This document shows, piece after piece, positions 5,095-8,479 of a stretch of DNA of 8,479 nt. This stretch comes from Candidatus Woesearchaeota archaeon. GTDB lineage: Archaea > Nanobdellota > Nanobdellia > Woesearchaeales > JAGVYO01. The notes beneath the pieces are model-generated. The model saw nothing but the letters and a program-made list of their open reading frames with translations. It did no database searches and was not told the origin of the DNA. The position numbers were made by a program, and so were the translations under genes. The stretch is from NCBI GenBank assembly GCA_018303225.1, contig JAGVYO010000004.1:1-8479 (forward strand), given 5' to 3'. Numbering within the stretch: position 1 is the stretch's first letter; every line of letters starts with the position of its first letter.

Positions 5095-6510
5095 TTAAAT
5101 ATCAAAATACAGGTGGTATTCCCACGGGTGCGGCCGCAGACGGATCGCATCGATCTCGTTGGTGCGCTTGTAGGCTATCCACATGTCGATCAGGTCCCTG
5201 GTGAATACGCCGCCTTCCATCAGGAATTTGTGGTCCTGCTCCAGCGCGTCCATGGCCTCCCCGAGCGAAGAAGGCACGTTCAATATATTTGCGGCATCCT
5301 CGGGCTCCAGATCATAGAGGTTCTTGTCCAGTGGATCGCCCGGGTCGGTCTTGTGCTTGACCCCATCAAGGCCGGCCATCAGCATGGCTGAAAATGCGAG
5401 ATACGGGTTGCAGGCAGGGTCCGGTGTCCTGAATTCGATGCGCTTCGCTTTCTCAGAGGATGAATACATCGGGATCCGCACGCAGGCGCTCCGGTTCCGT
5501 TTGGAATAGACCAGATTGACCGGCGCTTCAAAGCCAGGCACGAGCCGTTTGTACGAATTGGTCGTCGGGGCGATGAACGCGCAAAGCGCCGGCGCATGCT
5601 TCAGCAGTCCGCCGATATAGTATTTGGCCATCTCGCTCAATTGCGCATACCCGTTGGTATCATAAAACAGGTTCTTGCCGTCTTTCCAGATGCTCTGGTG
5701 CACGTGCATCCCCGACCCGTTGTCATTGAACAAGGGTTTTGGCATGAACGTAGCGGTCTTATGGTGCTTCCAGGCCGTGTTCTTCACGATGTACTTGTAC
5801 AGCATGACCTGATCGGCCATCTTGGTCAATGGCCCGAAGCGCATGTCAATCTCGCATTGCCCTGCGGTTGCGACTTCGTGATGGTGCGTCTCGATGGCGA
5901 TGCCGCACCGGATCATCGTGCTTACGATCTCGTTGCGGAGGTTCTGCAGCGCATCCAGCGGCGGAACAGGGAAGTAGCCTTCCTTATGGCGCGGCTTGTA
6001 GCCTAGGTTTCCGCCTTCTTCTTCAGCGCCGGAATTCCAGATGCCGTTTTTGGCATCGACATAATAAAAGCCAGAATGCTCGTTCTGGCCGTAGCGGATG
6101 CTGTCAAAGATGAAGAATTCAGCCTCAGGGCCCCAATAGCTGATAGATCCGATGCCCGATTCCTTCAGGTATTTCTCGGCCTTCTGCGCCACATACCTCG
6201 GGTCGCGGCTGTACCTCTCGTGCGTCTCGGGATCCTTGATGTTGCAGACCAGGCTCAGTGAAGACGCCGAAAAAGGGTCGATCAATGCCGTCTCCGGATC
6301 CGGGAGCAGCAGCATGTCGCTCTCGTTGATGTCCTGGAAGCCGCGGATCGAACTGCCGTCAAAACCAAGCCCTTCTGTAAACGTGCTTTCCTCCAGCTCG
6401 GTGCTGGGGATAGTGAAATGCTGCCACAATCCCGGCAGATCAACGAATTTGACATCCACAAATTTAAGGTCCTTGGACTTTATCGCATCGAGAATCTCTC
6501 TGGGGTTCAT
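5095..6510 (-). CDS. glnA: Glutamine synthetase type I (GSI-beta)
   Basis: This 471-residue enzyme makes glutamine from glutamate, ammonia and ATP as a cytoplasmic dodecamer. Expected active-site residues are at almost the same numbers as in the enterobacterial enzyme: D51-GSS, E129 and E131 (PEAEFF), E212 (HHHEVA), E220, NDNGSGMHVHQ with H269, R322, E328, R345 and E359-FR. The length, the segment EEEGGNLGYKPRHKEGYFPVPP, and KNLYDLEPEDA with Tyr399 at the adenylylation position mark it as the GSI-beta class typical of bacteria; most archaeal enzymes are the shorter GSI-alpha. ATG 6510 is the true start: GGAGG (6519-6523) precedes it by eight bases. It begins four bases after the glnB stop, so the two genes are co-translated. 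No GlnE adenylyltransferase is in view. Confidence 0.96.
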   Translation of the reverse strand: MNPREILDAIKSKDLKFVDVKFVDLPGLWQHFTIPSTELEESTFTEGLGFDGSSIRGFQDINESDMLLLPDPETALIDPFSASSLSLVCNIKDPETHERYSRDPRYVAQKAEKYLKESGIGSISYWGPEAEFFIFDSIRYGQNEHSGFYYVDAKNGIWNSGAEEEGGNLGYKPRHKEGYFPVPPLDALQNLRNEIVSTMIRCGIAIETHHHEVATAGQCEIDMRFGPLTKMADQVMLYKYIVKNTAWKHHKTATFMPKPLFNDNGSGMHVHQSIWKDGKNLFYDTNGYAQLSEMAKYYIGGLLKHAPALCAFIAPTTNSYKRLVPGFEAPVNLVYSKRNRSACVRIPMYSSSEKAKRIEFRTPDPACNPYLAFSAMLMAGLDGVKHKTDPGDPLDKNLYDLEPEDAANILNVPSSLGEAMDALEQDHKFLMEGGVFTRDLIDMWIAYKRTNEIDAIRLRPHPWEYHLYFDI

Positions 6511-6514
6511 ACTA

Positions 6515-6925
6515 TTAGCCTCCTGGCATAGAACGATCTTCCACAGGCTTTTTCTTCTGTATTTTCGATGCTTCCTTCGAAGCACCGCCTATGGCATTCA
6601 CCCCTCTTTCTCCGGTACGTATACGGATGGCTTCCTCCAGAGGAAGTATAAATATTTTTCCATCACCGATGGATCCTGTCCGGGCGCCCTGGATGATGGC
6701 GTCCACCGTTGTTTTCACAAAGCTGTCATTGACGGCCATTTCCAGGCGCACTTTCTTCAATAAACGCACTTCATGGATGACGCCACGGTACTCTTCCAGG
6801 TAGCCTTTCTGCTCGCCGCTGCCGATGCAGTTGGAAGCGGTCATGCGGAACACGTCCGCATCCAACAATGCTTTCTTCACATCCGGCAGTTTCTCCGGCC
6901 GTATGATCGCTATTATTAATTTCAT
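6515..6925 (-). CDS. glnB: Nitrogen regulatory protein PII (GlnB/GlnK family)
   Basis: This 136-residue signal protein acts as a trimer that binds ATP/ADP and 2-oxoglutarate and in this family gates AmtB and other partners. The fold starts MKLIIAIIRPEKL. The T-loop (about 37-55) is GEQKGYLEEYRGVIHEV; Tyr46 is kept, but position 51, the uridylylated tyrosine of enteric PII, is His. K58, the T-loop-base lysine, is kept. The B-loop ARTGSIGDGKIF (81-92) and RIR (101-103) complete the nucleotide site. Usual PII proteins end near residue 112; this one has a 24-residue Lys-rich tail (from GGASKEAS to MPGG). The gene begins three bases after the amtB stop and shows no strong ribosome binding site, so translation probably depends on amtB. 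The linkage suggests a GlnK-type role. Confidence 0.93.
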   Translation of the reverse strand: MKLIIAIIRPEKLPDVKKALLDADVFRMTASNCIGSGEQKGYLEEYRGVIHEVRLLKKVRLEMAVNDSFVKTTVDAIIQGARTGSIGDGKIFILPLEEAIRIRTGERGVNAIGGASKEASKIQKKKPVEDRSMPGG

Positions 6926-6928
6926 TTT

Positions 6929-8242
6929 TTATTCCGTGGTGAATATCTCGAATCCGGCATATGCCTCGGCATTGTGCTCCGATAAGTCCAGTCCCTTCAA
7001 TTCATCCTCTCGGCTCACCCGCAGTCCGATGGTCACATCGATGAGCTTGAAAAATACCATCATAAGCCCGAACGTCCATACAAACACCGCCCCGATACCT
7101 ATCAGCTGGCTGATCAGCTGCGCCGTGCCGCCGCCAAAAAAAAATCCATTGATGCCGCCGAAGGCTTCCTGCGCAAACAAGCCTACGGCCAGGGTGCCCC
7201 ATACGCCGCACGTCATATGCGCCGATACCGCGCCTACGGGGTCGTCCACCCGTATCTTATCAAAAAATTCAACGGAAAACACATACAATGCCCCTGCGAT
7301 AAGGCCGATGATCACTGCGCTCAGCGGGCTTACGTTGGCCGTTCCTGCCGTGATACCCACAAGGCCGCCAATGGTCGCGCCCAACGTCAGTGAAACATCC
7401 GGTTTTTTGTAGCGCATCCACGAAGTCAATAAACCTCCGACAGCTCCGGCAGAGGCTGCCAGGGTAGTGGTAACTGCAATGGTTGCGATGCTCCAGTTCG
7501 TTCCCGCCAGCGTTGACCCGGGATTAAAACCATACCACCCGAACCACAGCAAAAATACGCCCAGCGCAGCCAATGTGAGGGAATGCCCCTTGATGGGCTG
7601 GATTGTTTTGCCAACATATTTCCCGATTCTCGGCCCCAGTACAATCGCGCCTGCCAATGCCGACCAGCCGCCTACGCTATGCACGACCGTAGAGCCTGCA
7701 AAATCAATGAAGGGTGTTGAAAGCTTGGACAGCCAGCCACCGCCCCATATCCAATGGCCTACGATGGGATAGACAAAGGCCGTGATGAAAACCGTATAGA
7801 AGATATAGCTTTTAAACTGGATGCGCTCAGAAACCGAGCCGCTCACAATGGTGGCTGCCGTAGCTGCAAACACCACCTGGAACATCCAGAAAGCATATTG
7901 CCAATGGTCGACGGTTCCTCCCAAAAAGAAACCGGACGTGCCGATGAAAAGATTTCCCGTACCGAACATGAACGCGAAGCCGACGGCCCAATATGCGAGC
8001 GAGCCAAAGCAGAAGTCAATCAGGTTCTTCATCATGATGTTGCCGGCGTTCTTCGCCCGGGTCAATCCTGTTTCCAGCATCGCGAAGCCGCCCTGCATAA
8101 GAAACACGAGAAAGGCTGTCATCAGCAGCCATACAAAATCAATGGATTTGGCGTTGTTTTCAGGGGTTGCTTCGTATCCAAAAACAGCCGAAAGGGCCAG
8201 CAGAAACACCAGAATGAATAGGAAGGGTTTGCTTGTTTTCAT
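6929..8242 (-). CDS. amtB: Ammonium channel, Amt/MEP/Rh family
   Basis: This 437-residue membrane protein forms trimeric channels that import ammonium. The start MKTSKPFLFILVFLLALSAVFG looks like a cleavable signal peptide; about 11 membrane helices follow, beginning with VWLLMTAFLVFLMQGGFAM. The two pore histidines are H188 (DFAGSTVVHSVGG) and H342 (DPVGAVSAHMTCG); W166 in HWIWGGG matches the conserved outer-pore tryptophan. The C-terminal cytoplasmic segment EDELKGLDLSEHNAEAY is the part that docks PII in this family, in keeping with the adjacent glnB. First gene of the minus-strand operon amtB-glnB-glnA. ATG 8242 lies 32 bases after the start of a TATA box, suggesting a leaderless mRNA. 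It is divergent from the Lrp-like gene at 8383. Confidence 0.95.
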   Translation of the reverse strand: MKTSKPFLFILVFLLALSAVFGYEATPENNAKSIDFVWLLMTAFLVFLMQGGFAMLETGLTRAKNAGNIMMKNLIDFCFGSLAYWAVGFAFMFGTGNLFIGTSGFFLGGTVDHWQYAFWMFQVVFAATAATIVSGSVSERIQFKSYIFYTVFITAFVYPIVGHWIWGGGWLSKLSTPFIDFAGSTVVHSVGGWSALAGAIVLGPRIGKYVGKTIQPIKGHSLTLAALGVFLLWFGWYGFNPGSTLAGTNWSIATIAVTTTLAASAGAVGGLLTSWMRYKKPDVSLTLGATIGGLVGITAGTANVSPLSAVIIGLIAGALYVFSVEFFDKIRVDDPVGAVSAHMTCGVWGTLAVGLFAQEAFGGINGFFFGGGTAQLISQLIGIGAVFVWTFGLMMVFFKLIDVTIGLRVSREDELKGLDLSEHNAEAYAGFEIFTTE

Positions 8243-8249
8243 GTCTTTT

Positions 8250-8291
8250 TTCCAAGATTTATAGCTTATTTATATATCTATTCCAAGAATT
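8250..8291. promoter_or_regulatory. Candidate operator: two direct TTCCAAGA repeats flanking the amtB TATA box
   Basis: TTCCAAGATTT (8250-8260) and TTCCAAGAATT (8281-8291) are direct repeats 31 bases apart, about three turns of the helix. They bracket the amtB TATA box at 8267-8276. A protein bound here would sit on both sides of the TATA box, as expected for a repressor. They do not match the GGAA-N6-TTCC operator known for NrpR. Confidence 0.45.
8267..8276 (-). promoter_or_regulatory. TATA box of the amtB-glnB-glnA operon
   Basis: The minus strand reads TATATAAATA; its TATAAATA part (8267-8274) starts 32 bases before ATG 8242, matching the leaderless spacing of nadE and ribL. A second AT-rich stretch, CTATAAAT on the minus strand at 8257-8264, is too close to the ATG to serve. 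Confidence 0.65.
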
Positions 8292-8322
8292 ATTGCATCT
8301 TTGTTTAGTTTTTTCAGAAAAA

Positions 8323-8330
8323 TTTAAATA
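8323..8330 (+). promoter_or_regulatory. TATA box of the right-edge Lrp-like gene
   Basis: TTTAAATA, identical to the dph6 box. It predicts a start near 8353 and a leader of about 30 bases carrying the AGGTG ribosome binding site. Confidence 0.6.
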
Positions 8331-8382
8331 CTTGTTTAATTTTCAATATGGAAATATCCAGAAAACTAAACAGGTGATGCGC

Positions 8383-8479
8383 ATGGAGCTCGACGCTGTG
8401 GACCACAACATCCTGAACGCGCTATTGGAGAATGCGCGGCTGTCCTACCGGCAGATCGCTAAGAAAGTGAATGTCTCCG
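8383..8479 (+). CDS. Lrp/AsnC family regulator, N-terminal part (cut by window edge)
   Basis: Thirty-two codons are present: MELDAVDHNILNALLENARL, then SYRQIAKKVNVS. The pattern D-x-x-I-L-x-x-L-x-x-x-x-R-x-S-Y-R-x-I-A is the first part of the Lrp/AsnC helix-turn-helix and resembles residues 4-30 of the Lrp-like protein at 4429, so the two are paralogues. ATG 8383 is chosen because AGGTG (8372-8376) lies six bases before it; an in-frame ATG at 8377 would leave no space. The gene is divergent from amtB across 140 bases, a layout common for a regulator of the neighbouring operon. The effector domain is outside the window. Confidence 0.85.
   Translation, partial: MELDAVDHNILNALLENARLSYRQIAKKVNVS

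Noticed and set aside
5596..6006. Plus-strand open frame opposite glnA
   Set aside because: It is the complement of a strongly conserved gene with no independent support.
6511..6585. Upstream extension of the glnA frame by 25 residues
   Set aside because: It lies within glnB, is highly basic and is unlike any glutamine synthetase N-terminus, and the GGAGG site points to ATG 6510.
8310..8322. TTTTT-CAG-AAAAA inverted repeat before the right-edge regulator gene
   Set aside because: Five A-T pairs in AT-rich DNA are expected by chance.
8348..8377. A nine-codon reading frame (MEISRKLNR) upstream of the right-edge Lrp-like gene, with its stop overlapping an ATG
   Set aside because: The TATA box at 8323-8330 places transcription start near 8353, after this ATG, and no ribosome binding site precedes it. 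It would need a start mapped at or before 8348 to be a leader peptide.
8243..8382. NrpR-type operator (GGAA-N6-TTCC) before amtB
   Set aside because: No copy with the correct spacing is present; TGGAAATATCCA at 8349-8360 is only partly palindromic.

Overview
This window reads as a chromosome segment from an archaeon. Several promoters have TATA boxes that start 29-32 bases upstream of an ATG with no Shine-Dalgarno site, which is the leaderless arrangement. Genes inside operons, or with a short leader, instead carry GAGGTG- or GGAGG-type sites. Archaeal hallmark genes are present: a Dph6-type diphthamide synthase and a RibL-type FAD synthetase. Lrp/AsnC regulators appear twice. The lineage cannot be placed more finely from these genes. 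Two proteins look more bacterial than archaeal: a GSI-beta glutamine synthetase and an HD-GYP-like protein.

Left part (1-3846): the start of nadE (NAD synthase) runs off the left edge on the minus strand, followed by a nitroreductase-family flavoprotein, also minus. A 337-base divergent intergenic region holds a cluster of perfect short hairpins and the promoter of dph6. Next, on the plus strand, come dph6 and a 479-residue HD-GYP-like protein. The latter converges, with one base between stop codons, on ribL (minus).

Middle (3847-5094): a 269-base gene-free stretch contains further hairpins, one related in its core to the first cluster. It is followed by a 57-residue charged protein of unknown function (minus). 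Then comes a plus-strand pair, an Lrp/AsnC regulator overlapping by ATGA a small two-helix membrane protein.

Right part (5095-8479): a compact nitrogen-assimilation operon on the minus strand, amtB-glnB-glnA (ammonium channel, PII sensor, glutamine synthetase), with 3- and 4-base gaps and a T-rich terminator. A second Lrp/AsnC gene starts divergently from amtB and runs off the right edge. The amtB TATA box is flanked by two direct copies of TTCCAAGA 31 bases apart, a candidate operator. The proposed working unit is: AmtB brings in ammonium, PII gates AmtB and reports nitrogen status, GlnA fixes ammonia into glutamine, and one or both flanking Lrp-like proteins may regulate the operon. The first three roles come from the families; the regulation is inference.

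I found no CRISPR array, insertion sequence, tRNA or rRNA. The most unusual items are the HD-GYP-like protein with degenerate motifs, the hairpin cluster, the PII protein with His in place of the modifiable Tyr51, and the bacterial-type glutamine synthetase.
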